The notes under the pieces are model-generated. The model was not told the DNA's origin. It was given only the letters and a program-made list of their open reading frames with translations, and searched no databases. 64,000 nucleotides of DNA from Marsupella aquatica (lineage: Eukaryota > Marchantiophyta): positions 7,502,001 to 7,566,000 of the forward strand of contig OZ316896.1 of NCBI GenBank assembly GCA_973895155.1, written 5' to 3'. The position numbers were made by a program, and so were the translations under genes. Positions 10,366 through 21,571 of the stretch are shown in pieces; within the stretch, counting starts at the first letter, position 1, and each line of letters opens with the position of its first letter.

Positions 10366-11231
10366 ATTGCCATTGCCGTTCTCCTTTCCTTCTCCAGCAA
10401 CTTCAGCAGATTTTGCATGCCTGGTTGCTGCATTGGCAAGTCCTCCTTCCTCGGCCTAAACACCTGCTCGATTGTAGGATTGTCGGGCTGGGTCAGTTTC
10501 TCTGTTGTCGGCCTTGGTTCCGGAACCTCCTCTGGTGCTCTCACCTGCAGGGGCAATACCGGGGAAAATATCTGGCTTCGGGCATACGGGCACAACAGCG
10601 GCATGTGATAACCAAGTCAGGACACGCTTCCCATGCCGATCAGCAGCTGTTCCTCCTTCAAGATCTTCTTTAGTTGGGTGAGGAGGTACCCGTTGTAGTC
10701 TCGGGTTGGGTCTGGCATCTCTGCTAGATAGACCTGTGCCTTGCCAATCTCTGCCCTCGGCAAGTTACAATGCATGGTCACCCGCAAGAAATCGATCATT
10801 TCTCGTATGTGCGGATTTCTGCAGGTGTTTTGGAAGAAGCCATTCTTTGTTGATGGCCCTGGAAACGACTGGAACTCCTTGTCTGGCAAGGTCTTCCTGG
10901 TATCTACTTTGGTCTTATTGCCCATCGGCAAGCCAAACACTTCGGCAATCACCCGAGGAGTGAGATAGAAATCCTTCCCATACACCCTTGTGGAATTGGT
11001 CTCGGGCTCCCATGATCCCACGAATTCCAATAAGTCTGAATCCGGCACCTCCGGCTTCAGCCATGGTAACTTTACGAATGCTTCCAAGCTGGATCCGGCC
11101 ATGAAGCCCTGGTATTTCCGAGTGTGCATAGCCATAAAGCATGCATCCTCCTCCCGTGCAAAGTGTAATTGCACCTCCTCAGGGAGGGTCGCCGCCCAGC
11201 CTTTCCAGGTGTCATCTCTTGTTGGAACGGG
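10353..11231 (-). pseudogene. Element A first ORF: capsid-like protein, 5' truncated and interrupted
   Basis: It reads as two pieces, 10617-11231 and 10353-10604, separated by one in-frame TGA where B has an Arg codon (SVSRLGYH), consistent with CGA-to-TGA decay. It contains the conserved YLTPRVIAEVFGLPMGNKTK motif and the NGYLLTQLKKILKEEQ helix of this protein family. The N-terminal 250 or so residues present in B are lost at the truncation point. Confidence 0.65.
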
Positions 11232-11340
11232 TATGATAGCCATGACAGAAAACAGAAAACCTGTTACCAGGATTTTTTTTGCTGTTAACAGTCAAATTTA
11301 ACTGTTACCAGTAAGCGATTCCCTGTTACCAGTTTTGCAT
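11232..11340. repeat. Probable MULE terminal region with CTGTTACCAG words
   Basis: It starts GGGTATGATAGCCATGACAG where element A is cut. The beginning resembles the left end of the 336-bp element M (GGGTATAGCGACGGAGACAG), and both regions carry repeated CTGTTACCAG words (here near 11260, 11302 and 11321). It is therefore read as one end of the Mutator-like element whose transposase is encoded just to the right. The opposite end was not found. Confidence 0.5.
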
Positions 11341-11949
11341 CAATCATAGCCCTTTGGTCCAAATGAAAAACTACGCTAATCACAGAATTATTCTTTAGTG
11401 AATTAGGTTTAAAACAAACAATTATTTTGTGCCATCCGATGGATGAAGAGTACTAGCAATCCTCCCTTGCAACAACATTTTGTTCTGGAAGATAACTGAA
11501 CACGGTATGGGGACTATACTCAATGAAACATTCATTCAAATTTCACTATTCGTCCAAGCTAAAAAGCGAACCTTAGGGTGGGACCCACCACAAAACAAGT
11601 GAAGAGTAGTGTCAAAATGAACTCAATCAAAATGAGTTCACTTAAATGGACAGAGTACCGTGACAAACAAATGACAAAACACCTCCTAACGATTTATTTC
11701 AGAATAATTGAATAAACGCGGCTTGAAAGATAAAACATAATGATATCAACTTACACATTTTAAATAAAACATGTTGTAATGCTTACACTACATGCGTACA
11801 TAATAAAGCAAGAAAAATAAGATTTTTGGAAGCAGCGCCCGGCGCTAACTAAAAAATACTGAACAAAACAAGTAACATATCCGTTGGGTAAAGACAAAAT
11901 AGTGACTATCCGTTATATTGAACGACCTATACGGAAGTTTCGGCCCCTA
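11341..11949. other. AT-rich 3' flank of locus H
   Basis: No reading frame. It includes sequence similar to the interior of M (TAAAACATGTTgTaa… and an AGCGCCCGGCGCT palindrome at 11834-11846), supporting descent of M from this element. Confidence 0.4.
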
Positions 11950-13440
11950 TTATAATCCATTCAAGTTCTGCCTCTCCAACACAAGACTGACTTCGCCCAC
12001 AGTCAAAATTGGTTGGCTACAAAGAGTCGACTCCTCAACCTCAAGTTTGAAAACATTTATGTACACCCAGTATAGATGTTTACAAGGCATGTACAACTTG
12101 CCACGCGAATGTCGTAGGAAGAAGTCCTCACAAGAGCAAGCAGGGAAGATACAGATTTGCACGAAGTACGTGCTTGGTGATCCAAGGTTCTCATGGGTTC
12201 GAATTCGAAATTGCTTTCCAAAAGCATTTCCAGTCCGAAGATTCCATTCCCCATCCAAAGTCATCTCTTCTTGTCGTGCAGACTCCATTCGCTTAGTGTG
12301 ACCCACAGTGAGATTAGACCGAGGTCTTGAGTTCCTCCCATTCCGACTACCCAACCGGACATTTGGCTCCAAAAACCTTATTGTTTCTGGGAACACGTTC
12401 ACATTTATCCTGAGGTCAAACGAAGATGGCGCAGATTGACTCGATCCTGTTGTTTGGGCTAAGACAAGTTCTTGCTCTTCGAGGAATGTGATTTCAGAAG
12501 GAGATAGGCTCGTACCCTTGAGAACAGGCAAAATTTCAGGAAGAGGAGGAATCTGATGAACACCACGACGTGGACGACTCTTTATAACAGGTTTGGTTTG
12601 GGCAGAACCAAATCATTTCGGAGATTGGTTTGCCCCTAAAGAGACGATGGCCCTTCACAACAATTCCAACAACACCGTCAGACGAATGGAAGCCAACCTT
12701 CTTGATACGATTTCGACACTCATCGCGATCAGAACTCCCATTGAGTGTCCCATTACATTGGGGACCTGCTCCATACTTGGACGTCCGTCGCAGCTGCCAC
12801 TGCCCCAGAGGGACATCCTTCTCTAGAACAATCGTGCGTGGAAGTGGATTCTGAAGTGAGGCTGGTGCACTGAGCGGAGGTTTTGTGGATCTTGTTGTAC
12901 GGGTTGTTTGAGGGGTATTGTCCAGTGAATCAGTATCACCATCTGATGTGTCCATACCAGAGAGATTCACCAATCTTGTCAGAGGATCATTAGAATTTGA
13001 GGGAATGGAGGCAAAGTCAGTTCTGTTTAGGTTTTTCTTTTTCAAACCACGAGTATTTGGTGTGGTTAGGAGAACGGTGTCATGCCGATGGGAGTCTTGT
13101 GGAGAGACAATCCCAGTTGCATGTCCCTTTCTCTTCATTGACTTGGTCACAATATCTCCGTTAAGGGGAGTACTTCTTTCCAAATCGAAGTCCGCTGCGT
13201 TGGAAAGAAGCATGTTGGTCGCATCTTCAAATAACCTTGGCGAACCTGCTTGATCGGCGGAACGGAACGCCAATTCCCGTATAGTCGGTCCCTTTCCTCT
13301 GTTCAACCCTTTTCGATATGCACTGTATCCCGCAACTTGAGACAGGGCTCGGTTTTGGTCCACTTTGCATGCTTCAAAAAGACCAACTTTTTTCTTTGTA
13401 GCCCAAGCTTTCATAGACGCATGCCTTGATTCTGACCCTG
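11950..13440 (-). pseudogene. Locus H, MULE transposase C-terminal part with SWIM zinc finger
   Basis: Two frames, 12536-13440 and 11950-12531, join by a frameshift at about 12535. The second contains a SWIM-type zinc finger (CSCEDFFLRH … MPCKHLYWVY), the usual C-terminal module of MuDR/FAR1-type transposases. The first begins at a good acceptor (CTGTACAG|GGTCAGAATC) and holds SRHASMKAW followed by a Ser/Thr-rich linker. The break makes it a pseudogene. It acts, when intact, in the nucleus on element ends. Confidence 0.65.
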
Positions 13441-13700
13441 TACAGTTGGGAATCAAGGCACCTTATTATGCGCTTTTGCTCTGCCATAGTCCGAATGCAA
13501 TAATCAGTACTAGCACTGTATTATCAGCGCCCGGCGCTGACACCGACAAGTATTTATAACAAACATGAAATACAATTGCAAGTATGATTCTGGAACTTTA
13601 TGGACATGTTGGACTCAAATACGAGCAAATCATACCAGCGCCTGGCGCTAATATAAAGTTGATGGAACTGTAAGACAAGAGAGGAGATGGATGTCATACC
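13441..13700 (-). other. Intron-like segment of locus H with two AGCGC palindromes
   Basis: It lies between the DDE-like exon and the SWIM-containing exon. Two perfect palindromes, AGCGCCCGGCGCT (13526-13538) and AGCGCCTGGCGCT (13637-13649), lie inside it. A GTATGA donor-like site lies near 13698 and the CTGTACAG acceptor at the other end. Confidence 0.45.
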
Positions 13701-14802
13701 ACTTGAATAAAATTGCCCCACTGGCGCCATCGAACAACCCACCAGGATATCCAGCTTTGTAGCATCATGAGCTTTCCAGGGACACAGTTTCCAGATTGCC
13801 ACCAAACCACAATCTCTCGGGACACGCGATACGCTACCACAAATGTTGGAACATTTCTTAGTTTCTCCCAAAGTCTTTGATGTTCCGATTGACATTCTTC
13901 GAGTACTCCTTCCTTGGAATGCCGATGGAAAGATTGATAAAAGTGAAATGCATCAGAGCGCTCCCTCTCCGGGTCTGGGTGTCCACCGAAAAAAACATTC
14001 CGCACAGCATTCCATCCAGCTTGTGCATTGTCCGCCATAAACCCTTGGATGACAACCTCCTGTAATCCATTCTCCTTGCAAACCTCAATCATAACTCTCC
14101 AAGCCTTTTCGAAAGACTCAGTGTCTTCACCTTTCAACTTGCATGTGAAAATTGTACAAAGTGCACGGAAATTATGGTCGTAGACATGCGCGCTAAAAGT
14201 AAACCAATTGGTTGTGATACGCTGCATCACATCGAAACTGACCCAGGCTCCTTCGAGTCTTCCACCAGGTTGCATCTGTCTCAAAAGATCCACACCGGAA
14301 CCGTGACCCTTCGTGGTCATTTTAAAGACGTGAGGCCTGTCGTCTTGACATCCCTGACCCGGGAGCAAATACCTCTGCAGAAACGACAGGTTAATCTTCT
14401 TCTGCATTTGCGAGAGAAAATCAAGTTCACCCCAACCCTTTTGGTCTATCCTAACGCTCCGACAAAGAGATGCAAACTTCTAGGGAGTGGAAAGTACCAT
14501 CAGAGACTTCCATATTTCAGTTTCTTCGATATCGACCATGTCGTCAACATGTTCGCAGAGAGCTTTCACTATGGACCCTGTAGCAGAATTCAAGATCCCA
14601 GCTGGTTTTGCCAGAGGATTGGCTTCATGATTTTTTTTAATTAAATCCTCAGCCATCTTCTCCGCACTCCTACAGAAGGTTTTTCTACCTGGATGGTTAT
14701 GCTCACCTATATGAATTGCCAGGCGGGACATATGACTACATGTTTCCGCATCAAGTAATACTTGCGGGTACATATAGAAGGCCTTCAAGTCATGAGATCA
14801 AT
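13694..14802 (-). pseudogene. Locus H, MULE transposase core and N-terminal HNHP finger
   Basis: The reading order is 14802-14480, then 14407-13694. The first part has a Cys/His arrangement ending HIGEHNHP, as in the FLYWCH/WRKY-GCM1-like fingers at the start of Mutator transposases. The second has the RNase H-like core pattern (FTFSAHVYDHNFRALCTIF … GFMADNAQAGWNAVRNVFF … SDAFHFYQSFHRHSKE), placing the second catalytic Asp in MADNA. A TGA within ACACATTGATCTCATGAC and a frameshift at a run of A break the frame. Mutator-like assignment is from these motifs. Confidence 0.65.
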
Positions 14803-15149
14803 GTGTCCCTTTTTTTCTCCTGCATATCTTCCTTCAAAATATCGGAATAATCCTCTCGACTTGGCTTGATTGTCTCCTCCAGGTCGGACTCCTCCAATAC
14901 AAAGTGACCGGTAAAATCCTTGAAATGCTTTTCCCAATCAGGAACCCGATCTTGGGAGACGCCAAGGAAAAGAACCATGTCCGCATCGCCTCTCATGTGT
15001 TGCGAAGGAGCATTAACCAAATAACTCCTAATGAACGAACCATATTCAAGGTGCGCATTATAGTTCTCCGAGAGATCTCGAACAGCTTCAATTATTCTTG
15101 CAAGAATAATACCAGGATGAACAAAAAAACAATTGTTACCAGATCATTT
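14790..15149 (-). pseudogene. Locus H segment between the ParB-like part and the MULE core
   Basis: The readable protein is HPGIILARIIEAVRDLSENYN, then APSQHMRGDADMVLFLGVSQ and an acidic stretch to EDMQEKK, where a homopolymer of A shifts the frame into the HNHP module. At its 5' side it is cut by D1. Removing D1 and one GTTGG joins it to the segment at 17412. No domain recognised. Confidence 0.5.
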
Positions 15150-15439
15150 GTTGGTGTGACGCCGATGACATGGTCCTTATTCTTTAATCTGATTAACTAG
15201 GCTGCTATATGCAAGGAGTAGCTATTGATATTGCATAACAATTAGCAAGATGGCAAGAATAAGGGCAATCATGGCATTAAGAGTAGGGGAATAAAAGCTA
15301 TGTCACGGGTGGTCGGCGACCATATCTCTTTCAATATGTCACCAAATCTGGATCTGTAAAGAGTATTGGAAAGATCTGGTCAAGGCGAGTAAAATCGATA
15401 TAAAACACTCGGGAAACGGAGGTGTATTAAGGGAGATAC

Positions 15440-15840
15440 GACCTGATTAGTGTGACGGGTTAACTTGTGGCCGGAATTAGCGGGTTCGGCTTCAGTTTCG
15501 GGTTAACCCAAAGCTCGGCCATGGCTTAGCTTAGGTAAGCACGGCTTCAGCTTAGCTCAAGTAAGCACAGCTTCAGCTTAGGCTTAGCCCGGGTTCGGAT
15601 TAGATTGATCCCGGGTTAGAGTTAACTCGGGTTAGCCTAAACTCGGGCTCAAGTTAGCATAGGTAAGCTCGGGTTCGGTCTCAGCTTAGGCTAGGTTAGC
15701 GGATAGCGGATAGCGGGTAGCGGGTAGCGGCCTAACTCGAAACCACGGGTTAGCTCTACTTGGGTTAGATAGGATAGCTAGGTTAGCCGAACGCAGGTTA
15801 GCTATGTAACTCGGGTTAGCGCAGCAGTGAGTACCCCCTC
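15440..15840. repeat. GGGTTAGC/TAAGCTCGG word-rich zone of D1
   Basis: Degenerate repeats of CGGGTTAGC, GGCTTAGC and GCGGATAGCGGGTAGC fill about 400 bp near the 5' end of D1. The corresponding zone in D2 (29100-29550) has drifted to CCGTGTCCGTTGTCCG-like words, so the zone evolves faster than the rest of the element. Confidence 0.6.
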
Positions 15841-16146
15841 TCGGTTGCGGGGGCATAACTCTCTGTGTATTTGACCAAATCGGCTATAATTGACCTCGTT
15901 GGAAAGAGGAGCTCAAGCCGCTTCCAACGCTGCTATCCACGCAGAAAATGGTTGAATAGAGAAATCGGGAGAGGAGGCGCAAGCTCGCAAAAACCATGGA
16001 GGAGGGCCAAATCCGAAGTACATAGCCAATTCGAGATAGAAATAAAGTTGCGAGTTAGGGTTCAGTAGTTAGAGATAGTGGCGGCTCTGTTAGGGTTGGG
16101 ATGGGGCTCCAGCAACGTAGTATCCACCCATTTGGGCTCAGTATGA

Positions 16147-16186
16147 GAGTATATAGAGCAGCCCCCCGGTAGAGGCAGGGGGGCTT
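16147..16186 (+). promoter_or_regulatory. TATA-like site and GC hairpin of D1
   Basis: GAGTATATAGAGC is followed by GCCCCCC…GGGGGGC, a 7-bp stem. D2 has the same arrangement (28749-28790 on the other strand), and E has the related block CCCCCTGCCTCTACCGAGGGG (about 59800-59819). Conservation between D and E suggests a shared promoter or leader element. Confidence 0.4.
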
Positions 16187-16230
16187 CAGTTGTGTGATCT
16201 CACTTAGACTGAGCAGCAGGGAGGAGCTCT

Positions 16231-16524
16231 GTGCAAGCAAGGCTGGACTTGGATGCTGCGTGTTGGGGAGAGCTTGGTTGTGCTATTACTCAGGGAGTAA
16301 TCAGCCAAGCTTCACAGCTCCAACGGGTTGCTAGGTTTGCGAGCTGGATTGTGGCTCTTTCTAGTGGGCAGCACAACTGGGTTCTTTTCCCCCGATACAG
16401 AGCCTTGGTGATAGGTGATGTATTGGTGATTGTAAACTATGGGGAGGATGTCAATTTGATTTGTGGTGAGCACATTAGGGAGGCTGAGATACTGATTGAG
16501 GGGCAGCAGAAGGAGCATTTATAG
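16231..16524 (+). pseudogene. D1 small conserved ORF
   Basis: A 97-residue frame contains HNWVLFPRYRALVIGDVLVI and GEHIREAEILIEGQQ. The D2 copy has the same protein and continues past the D1 stop, because D1 has TAG where D2 has CAG. The product has no recognised domain. Comparing the two copies by eye gives both silent and replacement changes, so selection is not evident. Confidence 0.35.
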
Positions 16525-17009
16525 TTTGGTTTGGCAAGGCTAGGTGATCCATGGGGAGTCCCGGCCTTTGTCTGGTAGAGATCTGTACGTGCCCCCAAGA
16601 ATGAAGTGCAGTGAAGGAGGTTGAGTTCAGGGTTGAGTTTGCAAGGCAAGTACGGGATTGGTTCGAGTCCAATCTGTCGTCGCAATCTGGAGTGAGCCGG
16701 GCTCAGGTTCAGGATTGAGCTTGCATGGCAAGCACGGGGCTTGCGGGGCAAGCATGTCGCAACCTGGAGGAGACAGCCTTCAGGCCTAGTGTTCAGATCA
16801 AGTGTTCTCAGTGAACTATTGTGCACATCTTTGAATCTAATTGAGTTTTCCTCTCAGGCCTCATTTCTCTCATGGATGTGTGTGTGTGTGAGGCAATCTG
16901 AGTGTATGACGAGACTAGGAGCGCCACTGAGAGATGTACCGGGTGCATTGAAGTGGGTTGGGTGAGGGCTGTCACAGCTCTGATTGCTGAGAGTGGAATG
17001 GCAGAGTGG

Positions 17010-17100
17010 TGGGGCAATGGCTTAGAAGTCCCTAAGCCGGGAATCAGTCAGGTGTCACTGGTTTATGGGTACATTTCGGCGGCGGAATAGAAATATACCT
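17010..17100 (+). ncRNA. Conserved double-hairpin block in D1
   Basis: On the plus strand, GGCTTAG…CTAAGCC-type stem (GGCTTAGAAGTCCCTAAGCC) is followed about 35 nt later by ATTTCGGCGGCGGAAT and then AAATATACCTA. The same order and orientation relative to the element occur in A, B, C, D2 and E. Stem changes are largely compensatory. It may be a structured RNA end or a DNA hairpin; its nature is unknown. Confidence 0.4.
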
Positions 17101-17411
17101 ATGACAGTAAGCATACGTATAGACATATGCGCACCGTAGCGCTAGGCCCTGTGTGTACGGGCCCGATATGAAGACCCCTTCTCACCAGAACTATCATGAG
17201 CACGGATCTGATTCCCAACCTTGGTTCCTAGGGATTGAGCTTGGGTGATGTGTGACAGAGTCTTGCTATGATAGTCTGGTGTTAAGGGCATAAATTGGTG
17301 TTTACCGGCCTTCACAACATCCCTTCGTGATCCTCAGGTACAAGGAGATGGTTTTGGCACCCATAGTGACGTTTTTGGTGTTAAGACCCATGTCAATCGC
17401 GTGACAGTTGG

Positions 17412-18194
17412 GATATTCACAACGATCTTCAAGAAGTTCAAGATTTTGGATTGCGTCCAAACCGGTTTTCCAGTATGGGTCAAATCAACAATCGCTAGAG
17501 ATGCCAATATTGACTCCTTGCAGCTAGCCGAATCAAAAGGAGGATCAGCAGATGCGAGCAGATTTACAGTATAGAAAACTCGGTAAGGATCCATCCTTGC
17601 GCGGAGATGGCCGCCAAACCTCTTTTGATGAATATTTCTCAACCTATGTTTCAATGGCTCCGGCATCTCTGCTTTTAATGACACCTTCACAAGGCTCTTG
17701 AAATATCCAGTGTCCACCATTGCACAACAACGATCCAATTCCTCATTTGTGAAATTATATTGCTGAACTACATCACCCCAAGTTGATCCTTGCGAGAAAA
17801 CCCCTTCGTACTTCTCCCGATAAAATCAAAGTATTGCCCCCTTAAGTTTGTCAATATACTTTGCTTTTCTTGCCAATTCTGACATGGCGGGAAGATCAGT
17901 CAAAGCATGTTTCTTTTTCATCAAAAGCGCCTCCCCCAAATTCACTTTGTGGAGGATTTCCAAGATGTCGGATTCTACTGCACCCTCAAAAACCTGGAAT
18001 GTTGTCCCTATCAACTGTTTTGCTTCTTTTGATTTTCCAGTCATTTGTCCGGTTGAATCCAAAAGATTACCCTTGAGCCAATTATTGCAAACCTCTCTCC
18101 ATAAAGAGTAGAGCTTCTCGGGAGCAAACAAAATCCAATTGTACCCACTGATGCTATTCACCTTTAACGTAACTTTTGCAAGTGTTTCATACTC
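17412..18194 (-). pseudogene. Locus H exon downstream of the ParB-like exon
   Basis: It begins at acceptor CTCCCAG|GAGTATG (18194). Readable parts are EYETLAKVTLKVNSISGYNW, NEELDRCCAMVDTGYFKSLV and DLTHTGKPV, with an in-frame stop near 17826 and a frame change near 17470. The last 20 residues of the frame as it stands in the window belong to D1. Function unknown. Confidence 0.45.
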
Positions 18195-18206
18195 CTGGGA
18201 GGAAAG

Positions 18207-18342
18207 ACCAAACAACTCAAAGTTAGCCAGCTCAAAGTTTTGAATCCCAAAATACTAGAAAGGCTCTACACGACTCTCGCGTAGAAAGGAGAGAAGGACA
18301 AAGTGTCTGAATTTTGTTCACAACTCTCATGGAGAACCTACC
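18207..18342 (-). other. Intron of locus H with CTACACGA palindrome
   Basis: The donor is CAG|GTAGGT at 18343/18342 and the acceptor CTCCCAG at about 18195. The palindrome CTACACGACTCTCGCGTAG lies at 18266-18284. Confidence 0.55.
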
Positions 18343-20760
18343 TGAAATTCTGGAGATTTCCGACCCGATGGAAGTGGACGAGCTGGTCGCCCCATATCAT
18401 TGTATTGCATTCTTGCATGTTTCACTTGGTCAATAAATGGAGATGAAAACCGATGTGCCTCCGCCTGAAGGTTGTTCGCGTGTGAAATTTCCACAAGAAC
18501 TTTCACCGGAGTTGACCCTTTGAGAATTCGCGCTCGACGATATTTGAGCAAATTGGCTGTTTGCATGAGAGATGGTTGAGTCTTTGAACTCCGGATAATT
18601 TTCTTGGCGGCCATTGTGGAATGTTGACCACTGATGGCAAAGAACTTGAATTCCGCAAGCTTCTTGGTGTCAATATCCTTTCCCGCAAGGTCAATTAAAC
18701 TCGGTACTCCGTTGATCATCTTGTAAGAAACCAAATCTGTAGGTAAAGGTTCTTGCCCTGCATTTGTCATCATCAATTGCGCAAGATGGTTGACATGCTC
18801 CTCATTGAGGAGTCTCTCATTCATCTTTGCAGGAGGGGGATGGATGTTTTCAACCGGGATAGAAAAAAATTTGGATATCCCGAAACAATACCAAGACTTA
18901 TTCAACTCCGATGTTTTTTTTGCAGTCTCCAGACGAGCACGGTCGACAACTAGCTTCGCGGAACTAGGGTTCTCATCAATATCCACATCTTCCTGATTTT
19001 TCTTTGCTTTCTTGGGCTTGCGAACGACAGCTTGAGAGGTGATGACAACCTTCTTCTCAACGTTTGGGGCCTTCTTCTCCACGGCTCTGACCATGGGAGT
19101 TTTCACAACAATTTCAGCCGACTCTGTGGCCGTTCCCCTTCGCTTAGGAGGCTTTGCCCTTGATTCCACAACTACTGATTCAACATCAAGTTTTGCTTTT
19201 TTCTTTCCCTTTGGTGAAGGATCTTTTACGACTCCCTTTCGCTTCAGCGTCCTGATCTCCGGTTTGACCTTTTCAACTTTCTTCCTGACCAACGCAGATT
19301 TCTGTCCAACCCGAGACTTTTGAGACGGTTTCTCCTCCTGAGGTTTTGCTGGTGAATTGACTTTCTTTGCTTTGCTTGATTTTCGTATTCTGTCCTCGAT
19401 TCCTTGCACTTCCTCAACAACTTGAATTCTTTTTTGAGAAGACGTTGCCTCTTCTTGTTTATCAACCGAAGATACATTTTTTCCACCTTTCACTTGAGGC
19501 ATGACTTTGCGCTGGTCAGAAACAAGAACTCTCTTTTGAGATGGTTTCTTGTCTTCTTTTTGTTCTTCCCGTTGAACCTTCTTGCGGCCTGTTTCGCCGC
19601 AGGCGGCTCATCTGCTTGATCAACGACTTTCACTCTCTTCCGAGGTAGTTTAGCTTCTTCTTTTGTTTTCTCAAAATCAACCTTCTTCCGGCCTAGTTTC
19701 CCTGATGGTGATTTTTTGTCCATTGCTTTTTTCTTCCCACTGGGTGTGGATGACTTTGACACGACACCAGCTTTCCCCTTCCTGGGCAAAACTCCGTTTG
19801 AAGTCTTTGCATATCGCTTCTCTGTTGGAGGCTTTGCTGGGGGGATGACCTCATTTTGTTGAATTTCCCCACTCTCAACATCATTGTTAATTGGTTCAAC
19901 TCCACCTTCTAAACTTGTTGACTCTGACTCATTCTCTGACCCCGCCCGATTCTGAAAAGTCTTCTTGCTCTCTTCTTGGACACTTCCCTCCTCTCCATCA
20001 TCCTCATTTTCTGACTCATAGACTGATATCGTTTCATGGGACTTGCTCTCTCCAGAGGCGGGCGAGTCATTGTCGGAGGAGTCATCCTCGTCCTTTCCCT
20101 CCCCATCATCATCGTCAATCTCTTTTCCACCAGCTTCTTTCTTCTTTGGGCGTACCAAGTCTTGGATTACTGGATGCCCTCGAATCCATTCCTCCACCTT
20201 TGTCTCACTGAAGTGTTTCATGAACACAACATTCGGAGAAATAGTCATCTTTCTCCTCCAGTCATCGTCTGGGATCTTCATCCGCATTATGTGATCCACC
20301 TCTCGTGTCCAAGAGATAAAATATTCCGACTGCTTCATGACATAGGAAACCCGTCCAAGCCCCATAATTATTTCATCAGCCGTAAAGACCCGATCAGGTG
20401 AGAGCCATCTATCCGCCAAAGGATCAAAGAAACCGCATGAGACAACATTTGTGTCCTGGTTGTAAGGTTCAAGACAATGTGCTGAGAAAAACCCATGAAG
20501 TGGAGCAACCATCAGCTTGAAATTCCAAGAACTCTCAGACTCCAATGTCAGCAGAAGAGATGGGTTGTCCTTTGGGGATGCAAATCTCGTACAGTACGAG
20601 AGTGCCAAAACTCATAAAGTTTCTTTGTCCATTTTCTGTTTTAACTCCCCTCACAATCAAACGGTAGTTGCCTTTGACTGGTTGCAATTCAAAAGACCAT
20701 GAATTCATAGTCGCCAAAATATTCTCAAGTTTTGCGACCGTTGGAGTTTCAATCCGGAGC
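18343..20760 (-). pseudogene. Locus H exon: acidic/lysine-rich linker and ParB-like domain
   Basis: From 20760 (acceptor TTTTGACAG) the frame gives an N-terminal part (CGFFDPLADRWLSPDRVFTADEI … WTREVDHIMRMKIPDDDWRRKM), then a long acidic and lysine-rich, probably disordered region (about 20130-18960), then a ParB-like pattern: FFSIPVENIHPPPAKMNERL, …LAQLMMTNAG…, …FKFFAISGQHSTMAAKKI. The last matches the position of the 'G-x-H/R-R' box of ParB/sulfiredoxin-like domains. Frame shifts near 20590 and 19495 indicate decay or unrecognised introns. ParB-like is a motif-level assignment; DNA binding is not shown. Confidence 0.45.
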
Positions 20761-20761
20761 C

Positions 20762-21066
20762 TGTCAAAACAGAAATAAACAGAGCGAACTCCTAGAAGAC
20801 AAGGAGAAATATGTCAAACATCTGCACGACACTCGCGTAGAAAATAAAGTGAGCCGACAAACTGTTGCTTCATTATAAACAAAATGATGTGAAAACATCC
20901 TTTACAAAATGGCCTCTTTGGCGTGTAAACAGTCCGGCAAAAAATGACTATCAGAACTTTGGAGATAGTCTTATGAGCCATTTGAGCTCATCATGATTTG
21001 GAGTCAAAACATTGTCCAGATTTAAGAAAACAATCTGATCCGCTAGAAACATAAGAGTTCCCTAAC
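20762..21066 (-). other. Intron-like segment of locus H
   Basis: It lies between the coiled-coil exon and the ParB-like exon. It carries CTGCACGACACTCGCGTAG (20822-20840), a member of the CTACACGA palindrome family, just upstream of the acceptor. Confidence 0.4.
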
Positions 21067-21217
21067 TCAAAGTATGCGCACACATGTGGCCATGAAGGCA
21101 ACAATTTTTCTTTTCCAATTCAATCCATCGCACTTTGGTATCCAATTGTCTTTCCCTCTCTCAGCCATCGGCCAGCTCCTGTCGCAAGTCATGAACTTGA
21201 CGATCTTGAATTTTCTC
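21067..21217 (-). pseudogene. Locus H coiled-coil exon, downstream half
   Basis: It reads EMEKIQDRQVHDLRQELADG, then a TGA (GGC TGA GAG, probably from CGA), then ERERQLDTKVRWIELEKKN. It continues the coiled coil of 21572-21801 once element M and one copy of the 9-bp duplication are removed. Confidence 0.5.
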
Positions 21218-21226
21218 CATCTCAAG

Positions 21227-21562
21227 GGGTATAGCGACGGAGACAGGAAATAGGTAAACAAGAATTTTTTTTCCTATTTTTAATATGCTATTACCAGGAA
21301 AAATCCACTGTTACCAGGAAAAATGACAATTTAAAAATATCTCATAAAACATGTTATTTCCAAAAAAAATTAACAATGCAACATTTTTGGCTAGCTTTGG
21401 GCGCTACTATTAGCAGCGCCGGGCGCTAGCAAAAAAAACTGGCCAACCGAAACAAAAAATTTCAAAAAAAATTCCACCCATTTTCCTGTTACCAGTTTTT
21501 TTCCTGTTACCAGTTTCTGTTATTAAATCCTGTTTCCTGTTTGCTATCTTTTGTAAACACCT
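21227..21562. mobile_element. Element M: 336-bp non-autonomous MULE derivative
   Basis: It is flanked by the 9-bp duplication CATCTCAAG (21218-21226 and 21563-21571), the length made by Mutator-like elements. The ends show a partial inverted repeat (TATAGC…ACAGGAAATAGG against GATAGCAAACAGGAAACAGG). Inside are CTGTTACCAG words and the palindrome AGCGCCGGGCGCT (21415-21427), both also present at 11232-11850 beside the MULE transposase gene, so M looks like its deletion derivative. It interrupts an exon of locus H. Confidence 0.8.
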
Positions 21563-21571
21563 CATCTCAAG

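Larger units (their letters stand above)
7388..11231 (-). mobile_element. Element A: 5'-truncated relative of element B
   Basis: The left border TGTGGTGCGTCCCATGG is the same end as in B (41471) and C (61635). Similarity to B runs across the 3' non-coding region and both protein regions up to about 11231, where B continues and A stops abruptly at GGGTATGATAGCC, which looks like a MULE terminus. The 5' end, with its TGTGATGCC, is therefore missing in this window. The reading frames are broken by several stops and shifts, so A is an old, inactive copy. Confidence 0.75.
15155..17406 (+). mobile_element. Element D1: 2,252-bp TGT...ACA element
   Basis: It starts TGTGACGCCGATGACATGG and ends CAATCGCGTGACA, flanked by GTTGG at 15150-15154 and 17407-17411. 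The two ends are imperfect inverted repeats over about 26 bp, sharing TGACATGG. No LTRs are seen. An inverted sister copy with a different duplication is D2 (27360-29856). Internal features in order: a GGGTTAGC-rich zone (15440-15840), a TATA-like site and GC hairpin (16147-16186), a small conserved frame (16231-16524) and the double-hairpin block (17020-17100). It interrupts locus H. Confidence 0.85.

Noticed and set aside
15440-15840. GGGTTAGC region as telomeric TTAGGG-type sequence
   Set aside because: The words are degenerate and irregular, lie inside D1 between proven borders, and are absent from D2.
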